A DNA stretch of 64,000 nt from Streptomyces niger (GTDB lineage: Bacteria; Actinomycetota; Actinomycetes; Streptomycetales; Streptomycetaceae). The stretch is from NCBI RefSeq assembly GCF_000718305.1, contig NZ_JOFQ01000010.1, positions 1 to 64,000 of the forward strand, written 5' to 3'. Positions 49,162-57,557 of the stretch are shown here, in pieces. Position numbers and translations under genes: made by a program. The notes below the pieces were generated by a model that saw nothing but the letters and a program-made list of their open reading frames with translations, did no database searches and was not told the origin of the DNA. Every line of letters starts with the position of its first letter. The stretch's first letter is position 1.

Positions 49162-50271
49162 TCAACCATCGAGGGCGATGGCGTTCTTGGCGCTGTCGAT
49201 GGCTTCCTCGTCCGCGGGCCCCGAGGAGACCGCCCGGACCAGCGCCTGATTGCGGGCGACGAAGGGTCGCATCCGCGCTTCGTAGCGCTCGAACGCCGCG
49301 GCGTGCCCGGTATCCGCGCGACCGAGTTCGTCGGCGAGCACGTAGGCGCCCACCAGGGCCAGACCGGTCCCCTGGCCGGACAGCGGGGAGGGGCAGTAGC
49401 CCGCGTCCCCGACGAGCGCCACCCGGCCGGTGGTCCAGCGGTCGAGGTGCACCTGCGCCATGGCGTCGAAGTAGAAGTCGGGCGCCCGCCACATGGCCGC
49501 GAGCAGCTTCGGCGTCTCCCACCCCAGGTGCTCCAGGCTCTTCTGCAGCAGCGCCTTCTGCCCCTCGATGTCGCGGTGGTCGTACGCCAGTGGCCCGGAG
49601 CGGAAACCGAGCGTCGCCCGCAGCTCGCCGTTGCCGCGCGCCGGGTAGACGCAGTAGGTCGCGCCGTCGTCCTGGAGCCACACCTGCCAGTCCTCCAGCC
49701 CGAGGAAATTGTCGGTGCTGAACACGGCGACGTACGCGTCGAGATGGCGCAGGCACTCCGCCTCGGGGGCGAACGCCAGCCGGCGCACCGTGGAGCGCAG
49801 CCCGTCCGCGCCCACCACGAGGTCGAAGGTGCGGCTGCGGCCGCTGTCGAAGGCGACGCGCACGCCGTCCGGCTCCTCGTGGAGCGCGGCGATGGAGTCC
49901 CCGTAGAGGTACTCGACACCGCGCCCCGTCCGTTCGTGCAGCAGCGCGGTGAGGTCGTCACGGAGCAGTTCGATGTCCGCGCTGTCCAGCCGCCCGCTGC
50001 TGAAGGTCTTCTCCGTGGAACGCCACAGCTCCTCCCCCGCGCTGTCGAGCATCGACATGCCGCGCATCCGTGTGCGCAGCCGACGCGCCTCCCCCAGGAC
50101 GTCCATCCGGTCCAGGACGTCGAGCGCGACGCCCCGGACGTCGATCGCCTGCCCGCCGGGACGGATCCCGGGAGCGCGCTCGACCACGGTGGGCGCGAAG
50201 CCGCGACGGCGCAGCCAGTAGGCGGTGGCGAGACCGGCGATGCCGGCACCGGAGACGAGCACGGTTCTCAT
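49162..50271 (-). CDS. FAD-dependent monooxygenase (PHBH/TetX superfamily)
   Basis: 369-residue class A flavoprotein hydroxylase. The dinucleotide motif GAGIAG is near 8-13, the DG motif VVGADGLRSTVRR near 150-162 and the FAD-ribityl motif VALVGDAGYCPSPLSGQGTGLALVGAYVLA near 282-311. It uses NAD(P)H and O2 to hydroxylate an unknown, probably aromatic, substrate. GGGGGAA precedes the ATG at 50271. It is divergent from the GntR-TetR regulator at 50445, a common arrangement for a regulator and the enzyme it controls. Confidence 0.88.
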   Translation of the reverse strand: MRTVLVSGAGIAGLATAYWLRRRGFAPTVVERAPGIRPGGQAIDVRGVALDVLDRMDVLGEARRLRTRMRGMSMLDSAGEELWRSTEKTFSSGRLDSADIELLRDDLTALLHERTGRGVEYLYGDSIAALHEEPDGVRVAFDSGRSRTFDLVVGADGLRSTVRRLAFAPEAECLRHLDAYVAVFSTDNFLGLEDWQVWLQDDGATYCVYPARGNGELRATLGFRSGPLAYDHRDIEGQKALLQKSLEHLGWETPKLLAAMWRAPDFYFDAMAQVHLDRWTTGRVALVGDAGYCPSPLSGQGTGLALVGAYVLADELGRADTGHAAAFERYEARMRPFVARNQALVRAVSSGPADEEAIDSAKNAIALDG

Positions 50272-50291
50272 GGTTCCCCCTAGAACAGTAC

Positions 50292-50325
50292 GTACAGCGT
50301 ACGCGCTTGAATGTACGGCGTACGC
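50292..50325. promoter_or_regulatory. 13-bp direct repeats near the monooxygenase start
   Basis: GTACAGCGTACGC (50292-50304) and GTACGGCGTACGC (50313-50325), differing at one base and spaced 21 bases apart, that is two helical turns. They lie 21-54 bases upstream of the monooxygenase start and are a likely protein-binding array. Confidence 0.5.
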
Positions 50326-50371
50326 AACGGACGGACAAGCGGGTGAGCGGGCCTGTAACATGCCGCCTGAC

Positions 50372-50427
50372 CTAGTACAGAGAGCCGGCTTCGCGCATCG
50401 TCGCCGCTCATCTCTGTGCTAGTACAG
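50372..50427. promoter_or_regulatory. Paired CTAGTACAG motifs upstream of the GntR-TetR regulator
   Basis: CTAGTACAG occurs at 50372-50380 and again at 50419-50427. The second copy is part of the near-palindrome CTGTGCTAGTACAG (50414-50427), and CTAGTACAGAGA / TCTCTGTGCTAG form an inverted pair. They lie 18-73 bases before the regulator start and are a candidate autoregulatory operator. Confidence 0.5.
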
Positions 50428-50444
50428 CTGCGGGAGGGGTGTTC

Positions 50445-51383
50445 ATGACCGAGGAAAATGTTGCGCCGTACCTGCGCATCGCCGGAGAGATCCGACGGCG
50501 CATCGAGGAGGGCGAGCTGGCTCCGGGGGACCGGGTGCCGTCCACCCGGAAGATCGCCGAGGAGTGGCACGTCGCCCTGGCCACGGCCACGAAGGCGCTC
50601 AACGTCCTGCGCCAGGAAGGCACGGTGCTGGCCCGGCCACGCGTCGGCACGGTGGTGGCGCCCGCGCAGGGCTCCGGGGGCCGCGCCGCTCGCTCCCCTC
50701 GTGCCGCGGCCGCGCCCGACCACGAGCTGACGCGTGAGCGCATCGTGCGTGCGGCCGTCGAGATCGCCGACGTGGAAGGACTGGCCGCGCTGTCGATGCG
50801 GGGCGTGGCGGCCCGCCTGGGGGCTGCTGCGATGTCCCCGTACCGGTATGTGAAGAGCAAGGACGAACTGATCCTGCTGATGGCGGACAGCGTGTTCGCC
50901 GGGATCGGGCTGCCTGCCGAGCCGCCCGCCTGCCGCCGGACGCGGCTGGAGGCGGGCGCCCGGGCCCTCTGGGTCCTGCACCGGGCCCATCCGTGGCTCG
51001 CGCAGCTCGGCCCGCTCACCCGCCCCCTGGCGCTGCCCGGCCTGCTGGCGTACTCCGAGTGGATGCTCGCCGGCCTCGATGGCCTGGGGTACGACGGGGC
51101 CACCATGATGAACGCCAACGCGCTCCTCTACAGCCACGTCCAGGGGCTCGCCGTCCACCTCGAAGGGGAGGCCCAGGCCGAGAGCGCGACCGGCCTTTCC
51201 CAGGACCAGTGGCTGGCGACGCAGGAGGACCGCTTCGAGGCGATCGTCGCGTCGGGCCGCCTGCCGACGTTCACCCGGGTCATGGAGTCCTTCGGTGCGG
51301 AGGGTTACGACCTGGACCTGGACGAGCTGTTCGAGATCGGCCTCCGGGCGCTGCTCGACAGCTGGACCGGGCCCCGGCCTTGA
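50445..51383 (+). CDS. GntR-TetR hybrid transcriptional regulator
   Basis: 312 residues with two DNA-binding domains. Residues 8-70 are a GntR winged helix (IAGEIRRRIEEGELAPGDRVPSTRKIAEEWHVALATATKALNVLRQEGTV). Residues 93-145 are a TetR helix-turn-helix (TRERIVRAAVEIADVEGLAALSMRGVAARLGAAAMSPYRYVKSKDEL), followed by a TetR C-terminal ligand-binding domain. This fused layout is known in Streptomyces. GGGAGGGG lies upstream of the ATG. It probably controls the divergent monooxygenase and itself through the repeats in the 173-base gap. Confidence 0.9.
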   Translation: MTEENVAPYLRIAGEIRRRIEEGELAPGDRVPSTRKIAEEWHVALATATKALNVLRQEGTVLARPRVGTVVAPAQGSGGRAARSPRAAAAPDHELTRERIVRAAVEIADVEGLAALSMRGVAARLGAAAMSPYRYVKSKDELILLMADSVFAGIGLPAEPPACRRTRLEAGARALWVLHRAHPWLAQLGPLTRPLALPGLLAYSEWMLAGLDGLGYDGATMMNANALLYSHVQGLAVHLEGEAQAESATGLSQDQWLATQEDRFEAIVASGRLPTFTRVMESFGAEGYDLDLDELFEIGLRALLDSWTGPRP

Positions 51384-51456
51384 GCACCCGCCGCACGCTC
51401 CCGGTCGCGGTCCGGATGCCGACCGGGGCCGGAGCCGAACACGGGCCCGGACGCGC

Positions 51457-51495
51457 GACGCCGGCCAGCAGCCCCCACAGCCGCCGGCCGGCGTC
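51457..51495. terminator. Bidirectional hairpin between converging genes
   Basis: Perfect 10-bp stem (51457-51466 with 51486-51495) and a 19-base loop, midway between the regulator stop (51383) and the acyl-CoA dehydrogenase stop (51546). Confidence 0.5.
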
Positions 51496-51545
51496 CGTTC
51501 CGACCCCGCTCCCCGGTCCGGCGCGGGTACCCCGTTCCCGGGCTT

Positions 51546-52718
51546 CTAAGGGGCCGTGAGGTCCACCAATTCGGCGAGGGCCGCCCGGTGGTGGCCGGGG
51601 GCGCCGAGGGCGATCTCGTCGGCCTTGGCGCGCTTGAGGAAGACGTGCAGCGGGTGCTCCCACGTCATGCCGATGCCGCCGTGCAGTTGGAGGCATTCCT
51701 GCGCGGCCCGGACCGCGACCGGGGCGCAGTACGCCTGCGCGACGGCCACCGCCACGGGGGCGTCGGGGCTCTCCGTCGCCAGCGCGTCCGCCGCATTGCG
51801 CGCCGCGGCCCGTGCCGACACCACCTCCAGCCAGAGCTCCGCCATCCGGTGCTTCAGCGCCTGAAACGAGCCGACCGCACGGCCGAACTGGTTGCGCTGC
51901 TTCGTGTACGCCACGATCTCGGTCAGGCACCATTCGGCGACGCCCAGCTGTTCGGAGGCGAGCAGCCCGGCTCCCGTGAGCAGCGCCTTTCGTACGGCTG
52001 CACCGGCCCGGTCGGCGCCGGCGAGCCGGCGGCCCGCCGCCCCGTCGAAGGTGATGCGAGCGAGCCCGCGGGTGAGATCCAGCGGGGTGAGCGCCTCGAT
52101 GTGCAGCCCCGCCGCGCCGGCGTCCACGGCGTACAACTCGATGCCGTCCGCCGCGCGTACCGGTACCAGCAGCACGTCGGCGGCGGCCGCGTCGGCGACC
52201 GAGGTGACCGTGCCGAGCAGCGCGCCGTCGGCCCCGGCCCGGACGGTCGGCTCCAGCGGCCCGCCGGGCGCGGCCGTCAGCGGCAGCGCCAGCACGCCCA
52301 CGCGCTCGCCGCCGGCCAGGGCGGCCAGCAGTCCGGCCGGCTCCGCCGCGCCGGTGTCGCAGCCGAGCAGGGCGGTCACCGCGAGGACGGCGCTGGTCAG
52401 GTACGGCACGGGTGCCACGGCCCGGCCCAGCTCCTCCAGGACGACGGCCGCCTCTCGGGCGCCGGCGCCTTGGCCGCCGAGCTTCTCGGGGACGAGCAGC
52501 CCGGCCGCCCCGATGTCCGTTGCGAGCGAGCGCCAGAGGGCGGTGTCGTGCGTGCGCCCGGACTCCAGCTCGGCGAGCACCCCGGCCGGGCCGCCGCGGT
52601 CGGCCAGCAGGGACCGTACGGCGGCGCGCAGGTCCTCCTCGTGCTCCGAGTAGAGCAGGTCCGGGCCTTCGGGCAGGTCGGCCGCCGCGGTGTCCGCGAG
52701 CGTCTGCTGGTCGGTCAT
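51546..52718 (-). CDS. Acyl-CoA dehydrogenase family protein (short-form subunit)
   Basis: 390 residues of the acyl-CoA dehydrogenase fold. Seen: HEEDLRAAVRSLLADRGGP, GAAGLLVPEKLGGQGAGAREAAVVLEELGRA, and the C-terminal domain TKQRNQFGRAVGSFQALKHRMAE plus LQLHGGIGMTWEHPLHVFLKRAKAD. Glu and FAD-binding motifs of the middle domain are weak, as in the partner subunits of actinobacterial heteromeric dehydrogenases. It is translationally coupled (ATGA) to the dehydrogenase upstream, so the two may form a heteromer acting on a CoA thioester of unknown structure. Confidence 0.88.
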   Translation of the reverse strand: MTDQQTLADTAAADLPEGPDLLYSEHEEDLRAAVRSLLADRGGPAGVLAELESGRTHDTALWRSLATDIGAAGLLVPEKLGGQGAGAREAAVVLEELGRAVAPVPYLTSAVLAVTALLGCDTGAAEPAGLLAALAGGERVGVLALPLTAAPGGPLEPTVRAGADGALLGTVTSVADAAAADVLLVPVRAADGIELYAVDAGAAGLHIEALTPLDLTRGLARITFDGAAGRRLAGADRAGAAVRKALLTGAGLLASEQLGVAEWCLTEIVAYTKQRNQFGRAVGSFQALKHRMAELWLEVVSARAAARNAADALATESPDAPVAVAVAQAYCAPVAVRAAQECLQLHGGIGMTWEHPLHVFLKRAKADEIALGAPGHHRAALAELVDLTAP

Positions 52719-53935
52719 CGGGGCAGGTCCTTCCACGCGACGTCCTTGTCGGTGCGCGGCTCGGACGGCAGGCCGAGTACGCGTTCGGCGACGATGTTGA
52801 GGAGCACTTCGGAGGTGCCGCCCTCGATGCTGTTGCCCTTGGCGCGCAGATAGCGGTAGCCGGCCTCGCGCCCGGTGAAGTCCACGCCTTCGGGGCGGCG
52901 CAGCGTCCAGTCGTCGTACGTGAGGCCGTCCTCCCCCAGGAACTCCACCTCCCAGCCGCTGATCTCCTGGGCGAGCCGGGCGAAGGCGAGCTTCATACCG
53001 CTGCCTTCGGGGCCCGGGTGGCCCTTCGTCAGCTGCTGGCGCAGCCGCTCGCCGGTGAGGCGGGCCACCTCGGCGTCCACCCACAGGCGCAGCAGCCGCT
53101 GGTGCAGGTCGTGCGTGCGCAGTTCGGGTCGCTCGCGCCAGTCGGCGGCGGCGACGCCGATCATGCCGCCTTCACGGGGGATGCGGGCCCCGCCGATGGC
53201 GACCCGCTCGTTCATCAGCGTGGTCTGGGCGACCTTCCAGCCCTCCCCCACCTCGCCGAGCCGGTGCGCGTCGGGGATGCGGACGTCGGAGAGGAAGACC
53301 TCGTTGAACTCGGCCTCGCCGGTGATCTGGCGCAGCGGCCGGACGTCCACGCCGGGGTCGGTCATGTCGCACACGAAGTACGTGATGCCGCGGTGCTTCG
53401 GGGCCTCGGGGTCCGTACGGGCGATGAGGATGGCCCAGCGGGACTTGTGCGCGCCGGAGGTCCACACCTTCTGGCCGTTGACCACCCAGTGTCCCCCACT
53501 CTCGGCTTCGCTCGAGCGGGAGGTGCCCCCATCGTCGCGCACGGCCCGGGTGGCGAGGGCCGCGAGGTCGGAGCCGGCGCCGGGCTCACTGAAGAGCTGG
53601 CACCACACCTCCTCGCCGGTCCACAGCGGCTTGAGGAACCGCTGCTTCTGCTCCTCGGTGCCGAAGCGCAGGATGGTCGGCGCGGCCATGCCCAGGCCGA
53701 TGCCGATCCGGCGCGGGTCGTTGTCCGGCGCCCCGGCAGCGGCCAGTTCGGCGTCGACGACGGCCTGCAGGGCGCGTGGGGCGTCGAGGCCGCCGAGCCC
53801 TTCGGGGAAGTGCACCCAGGCGAGCCCCGCGTCGAAACGGGCGCGCAGGAAGTCCATGCGGTCGGTGCCGGCGGGCGGGTGCGCGGCGAGCAGTTCGGCG
53901 GTGCGCCGGCGCAGCTCCTCGGCGGTGATGCTCAT
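52715..53935 (-). CDS. Acyl-CoA dehydrogenase with an in-frame repeat insertion
   Basis: 406 residues. N-terminal FPEGLGGLDAPRALQAVVDAEL, the FAD motif WCQLFSEPGAGSDLAALATRAVR (about 109-131), VNGQKVWTSGAHKSRW near 150-165 and C-terminal GNSIEGGTSEVLLNIVAERVLGLP (about 371-394). Between ATRAVRDDGG and GHWVVNGQK lies TSRSSEAES, a segment encoded by a sequence resembling a repeat common in Streptomyces genomes. It sits in a surface loop, so function may be kept. The gene overlaps both neighbours by 4 bases. Confidence 0.9.
   Translation of the reverse strand: MSITAEELRRRTAELLAAHPPAGTDRMDFLRARFDAGLAWVHFPEGLGGLDAPRALQAVVDAELAAAGAPDNDPRRIGIGLGMAAPTILRFGTEEQKQRFLKPLWTGEEVWCQLFSEPGAGSDLAALATRAVRDDGGTSRSSEAESGGHWVVNGQKVWTSGAHKSRWAILIARTDPEAPKHRGITYFVCDMTDPGVDVRPLRQITGEAEFNEVFLSDVRIPDAHRLGEVGEGWKVAQTTLMNERVAIGGARIPREGGMIGVAAADWRERPELRTHDLHQRLLRLWVDAEVARLTGERLRQQLTKGHPGPEGSGMKLAFARLAQEISGWEVEFLGEDGLTYDDWTLRRPEGVDFTGREAGYRYLRAKGNSIEGGTSEVLLNIVAERVLGLPSEPRTDKDVAWKDLPR
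53492..53531. repeat. Streptomyces-type repeat inserted in an acyl-CoA dehydrogenase gene
   Basis: A block running from CCCCCACTCTCGGCTTC to GAGCGGGAGGTGCCCCC, centred on GCTCGAGC. I recall closely related blocks recurring in many Streptomyces genomes, often between genes. Here it is in frame inside a gene and encodes about 12 extra residues. No second copy is in this window. Confidence 0.5.
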
Positions 53936-54930
53936 CGAGTGCCCGCCTCTCCGGGGACGACGACCACGCGTCCCATGGTGACGCCGTCGGCGACCCTCTG
54001 TACGGCGCCCGCGGCGCCCTCCAGGGGCACGCGGTCGCCGATGAGGGGCTTGATGACACCCTGGGCGGCCAGCTTGGTCAGCTCCTCGTGGCAGGCCCCG
54101 ATGGCGGCGGGGTCCTTCGTGTTGTACAGGCCCCAGTGCAGGCCGAGGATCGCGTAGTTCTTGACCAGCGCGTGGTTGAGCGCGGGGCTGGGGATGGTGC
54201 CGCTGGCGAAGCCGACGACGATGATGCGGCCCTCGAAGGCGACGCACTTGGCGGACTGCGCGTAGGCGTCGCCGCCCACCGGGTCGTAGATCACGTCGGC
54301 GCCGCGGCCGCCGGTGGCTTCCTTGACGGCCTTGATGACGTCCTCGCTGCGCCGGTCGATGACCACGTCGCAGCCGAGTTCACGGGCGACCGCCGCCTTC
54401 TCGGGGCCGCCGACGACGCCGATGACGCGGGCGCCGGCCGCCCGGCCGAGCTGGACGGCGGCGCTGCCGACGCCGCCCGCCGCCGCGTGCACCAGCAGCG
54501 TCTCGCCGGCCTGGAGGTGGGCGCGGCGGTGCAGCGCGAACCAGCCGGTCTGGTAGCCGATGTGCAGCGCGGCGGCCTCGGCGTCGTCCAGCGCGTCCGG
54601 CGCCGGCAGGACGGTCCCGGCGTCCACCACGGCCAGTTCGGCGAACCCGCCGTCGGGCAGCGGCGGCTGGGCCAGCACCCGGGTGCCCACGGCGACCCCG
54701 GCGCCGTCACCGGCGGCGAGCACCTCGCCGCAGATCTCCACGCCGGGCGTGAAGGGCAGCGGCGGGCGCACCTGGTACTGGCCTCGGCACAGCAGCGCAT
54801 CGGGGAAGTTGACGTTCGCGGCCTTCACCCGGAGGAGCAGCTGCCCCGGCCCGGGCTGCGGGTCGGGGACTTCCTCCAGCTGCATCGCCTCGCGTGGCTC
54901 GCCGTTCGCGTGTACCCGCCATGCCTTCAC
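53932..54930 (-). CDS. NADPH:quinone oxidoreductase (zinc-free MDR family)
   Basis: 332-residue medium-chain reductase of the quinone reductase type. N-terminal GroES-like part with VKAANVNFPDALLCRGQYQVRPPLPFTPGVEICGEV, then the Rossmann motif HAAAGGVGSAAVQLGRAAGARVIGVVG (about 144-170). The zinc-ligand cysteines of alcohol dehydrogenases are missing. The GTG at 54930 follows AGGGGAAG. It heads a coupled operon with two acyl-CoA dehydrogenases, so it may act in the same degradation pathway. Confidence 0.9.
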   Translation of the reverse strand: MKAWRVHANGEPREAMQLEEVPDPQPGPGQLLLRVKAANVNFPDALLCRGQYQVRPPLPFTPGVEICGEVLAAGDGAGVAVGTRVLAQPPLPDGGFAELAVVDAGTVLPAPDALDDAEAAALHIGYQTGWFALHRRAHLQAGETLLVHAAAGGVGSAAVQLGRAAGARVIGVVGGPEKAAVARELGCDVVIDRRSEDVIKAVKEATGGRGADVIYDPVGGDAYAQSAKCVAFEGRIIVVGFASGTIPSPALNHALVKNYAILGLHWGLYNTKDPAAIGACHEELTKLAAQGVIKPLIGDRVPLEGAAGAVQRVADGVTMGRVVVVPGEAGTR

Positions 54931-54973
54931 TGAGCTTCCCCTCACGACGTCGGTCGGCCTCGGTGCCACCGGC

Positions 54974-54991
54974 ATACTAAGCGGTCGGTAT
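54974..54991. promoter_or_regulatory. TetR-operator-like palindrome upstream of the reductase operon
   Basis: ATACTAAGCGGTCGGTAT is an imperfect 18-bp palindrome (outer four bases perfect) placed 44-61 bases before the operon start. It resembles operators of TetR-type repressors of acyl-CoA catabolism; no such regulator gene is adjacent. Confidence 0.3.
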
Positions 54992-55072
54992 GGCTGAGGG
55001 AACAGGTGTCAGGGAGGCAATCGGGACGGGCGGCCGGTCCGCCGCGCACGTGGTGTACCGGGCCGGTCAGCC

Positions 55073-55702
55073 CTACAGGCGCCGCGCCTTGACCGTGTTG
55101 TCGGTACGGACCGCCGGCTGCCCGTCCGGGGCGATCTGGTGGCGCTCGTGCTCCGCGCAGACGAGCACCTCCCACTCCCCCTCGGCCAGCCGCAGGTCCG
55201 CGAGCACCTCTTCGGGGCCGGGCAGGTGCACATCCGGATGCGCGTCGGTCTCCCACGGGGGCATCCCGGAGTGGCCGACGATCAGGAGCGTCCCGCCCGG
55301 CGCCACCGCGCCGGCGGCGGTGCGCAGCACCTCCTCCCGCGGCAGCTCGCCGAGGGTGTGCAGGAAGTGGGAGGAGACCAGGTCGAAGGTGCCCTCGGGG
55401 AAGGTCTCGCCCAGGGTGTGGCGCTGCCAGTCGATCCGGTCCGCCACCCCGGCGTCGGCCGCGTGCCCGGCCGCGCGGTCCAGCGCGACGCGCGAGACGT
55501 CGACCGCCGTGACCTGCCAGCCCTGCCGGGCGAGCCAGATCGCGTCGCCGCCTTCCCCGCACCCCACGTCCAGGGCCCGGCCGGGCGTCAGGCCGGTCAC
55601 CTCCCGGACCAGCGCGGCGTTGGGCTCGCCGCTCCAGATCCGCCCGCTCTCGCGGTACCGGGCGTCCCAGAATTCGCGGTCCGAAATCTGCGTCTCGGTC
55701 AT
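55073..55702 (-). CDS. Class I SAM-dependent methyltransferase
   Basis: 209 residues. FWDARYRESGRIWSGEPNAALV at the N-terminus, motif I ALDVGCGEGGDAIWLARQGWQVTAVDVS (about 43-70) and TFDLVSSHFLHTL near 105. This pattern matches the bacterial tellurite-resistance/thiopurine-type small methyltransferases; the acceptor is unknown. GGAGGAG precedes the ATG at 55702. It is divergent from an XRE-cupin regulator 106 bases away, which may control it. Confidence 0.85.
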   Translation of the reverse strand: MTETQISDREFWDARYRESGRIWSGEPNAALVREVTGLTPGRALDVGCGEGGDAIWLARQGWQVTAVDVSRVALDRAAGHAADAGVADRIDWQRHTLGETFPEGTFDLVSSHFLHTLGELPREEVLRTAAGAVAPGGTLLIVGHSGMPPWETDAHPDVHLPGPEEVLADLRLAEGEWEVLVCAEHERHQIAPDGQPAVRTDNTVKARRL

Positions 55703-55808
55703 CGGTGCACTCCTCCGTCGTCGAGTCGGTGCGTCACTCACCGCTGCCGATGGTCCGGCGCCTCGCCACGGCTTGACAAAGTTTCTTGCCGGACCAGCAA
55801 ATAGCCAC

Positions 55809-56390
55809 ATGCCGGACAACGACCTCGCACTCGTGCTCGCCGCCGTGGGACCCCGCCTCCGGGCGCTGCGCCGACAGCGGGGCACGACCCTGGCCGCGCT
55901 GAGCGAGCGCACCGGGATCTCGCCCAGCACCCTTTCGCGCCTGGAGTCCGGGGAGCGCAAGCCCACCTTGGAACTGCTGCTGCCGCTGGCGAGGGAGTAC
56001 GGCGTGCGGCTGGACGAACTGGTCGGCGCGGAGCCCACGGGCGTCCCGCGCCCCGTCACCCGGCACGGCCACGTCTTCGTGCCCCTCACCGGCCGGCTCG
56101 GCGGGCTGCGCGCGTACAAGCGCATCCTGCCCGCCGGACGCCCCGACGCCGGGCGGCCCGCGCAACGGGCGCACGAAGGCTACGGATGGCTCTACGTGCT
56201 CTCCGGCACGCTGCGCCTGGCCCTGGCCGAGCACGACCTGTTCCTCGGCGCGGGCGAAGCCGCCGAATTCGACACCCGCACCCCGCACGGCTTCGAGAAC
56301 GCGGGCCCGGAACCGGTGGAACTGCTGCACCTGTACGGGCCCCAGGGCGAACGGATACGCACCCGTACGCGGCCGGCGGACGGCCGCTGA
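55809..56390 (+). CDS. XRE-family regulator with cupin domain
   Basis: 193 residues: a Cro/CI-type helix-turn-helix (LRALRRQRGTTLAALSERTGISPSTLSRLESGERKPTLELLLPLAREYGV, about 17-66) followed by a cupin_2 sensor domain (EGYGWLYVLSGTLRLAL, then LGAGEAAEFDTRTPHGFENAG). Such regulators sense a small molecule in the cupin pocket. It is divergent from the methyltransferase gene at 55073-55702, the most likely target. Confidence 0.9.
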   Translation: MPDNDLALVLAAVGPRLRALRRQRGTTLAALSERTGISPSTLSRLESGERKPTLELLLPLAREYGVRLDELVGAEPTGVPRPVTRHGHVFVPLTGRLGGLRAYKRILPAGRPDAGRPAQRAHEGYGWLYVLSGTLRLALAEHDLFLGAGEAAEFDTRTPHGFENAGPEPVELLHLYGPQGERIRTRTRPADGR

Positions 56391-56579
56391 CGGAGCTGCC
56401 GCGCGTCCCCGGCCAGTCCCCGCGCCGACATGGCCGCAAGGCGTCTGGAGGGCCGTCGGCGCCGCGCCCATAATGCGCAGCAGGCCGGTCCCGCGCGCAC
56501 GACCGGGTCGCGGCGCGCGAAGACGGCGTGCGGAGACCTGCCGCCCCGCGTCGGCCCGCGCTGCCGGAGGTGTCCGACC

Positions 56580-57557
56580 ATGACGGCGAACAGCGCCTTC
56601 CGTACGGCCCCGGCCGGGTCCCGGCCGTTCCTGGCACGCCGGGCGGTGGCGAGGGCGGCGCCGCTCGCCGTCGGAGCGCTCCTGCTGGCGGCGTGCGGCG
56701 GCGGGGGCGGCGCGGAGGACGGGCGGAAGGGCACGAGCCCGTCCGCCCCGCTGGCCGCCGAACTGCCGCAGCACATCCGCGACAAGGGGTACCTCGACGT
56801 CGGCTCGGACATCGCCTACCCGCCGGTGGAGTTCAAGGACGCGCGAGGCAGGGCCGTCGGCCTCGACCCCGATCTGGCCGCGGCCATGGGCCGGCAGCTG
56901 GGCGTGGAGTTCCGCTTCCGGATCGGCACCTTCGACAGCCTGCTCACCGGGCTGCGCGCCCACCGCTACGACATCGCCATGTCGGCCTTCACGGACAACA
57001 AGAACCGGCAGCACGGCATCGATCCGGCCACCGGGAAGAAGGTCGGCGAGGGGGTGGACTTCGTCGACTACTTCAGCGCCGGCGTCTCGATGTACGTCAG
57101 GGAGGGCACCCACGGCTCCCCCGAGGGCTGGGACGACCTCTGCGGCAAGAAGGCCGTCCTCCAGCGCGGCAGCGTCTCGGAGGACCTGGCCAGGTCCCTG
57201 TCCCGGAAGTGCGTGGCGGCCGGGAAACCCTCGATCGCCCTGGAGGCCTTCGACAACGACCAGCAGGCCCAGACCCGGCTGCGCTCCGGGGGCGGCGACG
57301 TCGGCATCTCCGACTACCCGGTCGCCCAGTACGCGGCGCGGACCTCGGGCGGCGGCCGTGACTTCCGGGTCGTCGGCGAGCAGATCCGGGCAGCGCCGTA
57401 CGGCATCGCTGTCGCCAAGGGGAACACCCGGCTGCGGGACGCGCTCAAGTCCGCCGTGGACGCGGTCATGGCCAGCGGCGAGTACACGAAGATCCTCAAG
57501 AAGTGGGGCGTCACCGACGGCGCCCTGCCCAGGGCCGAGATCAATGGCGGTTCCTGA
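56580..57557 (+). CDS. Amino-acid ABC transporter, substrate-binding lipoprotein
   Basis: 325 residues. Lipoprotein signal with lipobox LLAAC (Cys near 39) and a Gly-rich linker, then a family 3 binding fold: KGYLDVGSDIAYPPVEFKDARGRAVGLDPDLAAAMGRQLGVEF and IAMSAFTDNKNRQ. The KKVGEGVDFVDYFSAGVSMYV stretch and DNDQQAQTRLRSGGGDVGISDYPVA are typical. The ligand is unknown. GGAGG precedes the ATG. It overlaps the permease gene by 14 bases; no ATPase gene follows. Confidence 0.9.
   Translation: MTANSAFRTAPAGSRPFLARRAVARAAPLAVGALLLAACGGGGGAEDGRKGTSPSAPLAAELPQHIRDKGYLDVGSDIAYPPVEFKDARGRAVGLDPDLAAAMGRQLGVEFRFRIGTFDSLLTGLRAHRYDIAMSAFTDNKNRQHGIDPATGKKVGEGVDFVDYFSAGVSMYVREGTHGSPEGWDDLCGKKAVLQRGSVSEDLARSLSRKCVAAGKPSIALEAFDNDQQAQTRLRSGGGDVGISDYPVAQYAARTSGGGRDFRVVGEQIRAAPYGIAVAKGNTRLRDALKSAVDAVMASGEYTKILKKWGVTDGALPRAEINGGS

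Noticed and set aside
47614..50283. An 889-codon plus-strand frame opposite the TPM-like and monooxygenase genes
   Set aside because: No recognisable domain, low-complexity Val/Arg/Gly composition, and it contradicts two real minus-strand genes.
49162..51383. A TetX/TetR-type tetracycline resistance pair
   Set aside because: The monooxygenase is only generically related to TetX and the regulator has an extra GntR domain; nothing in the sequence indicates tetracyclines.
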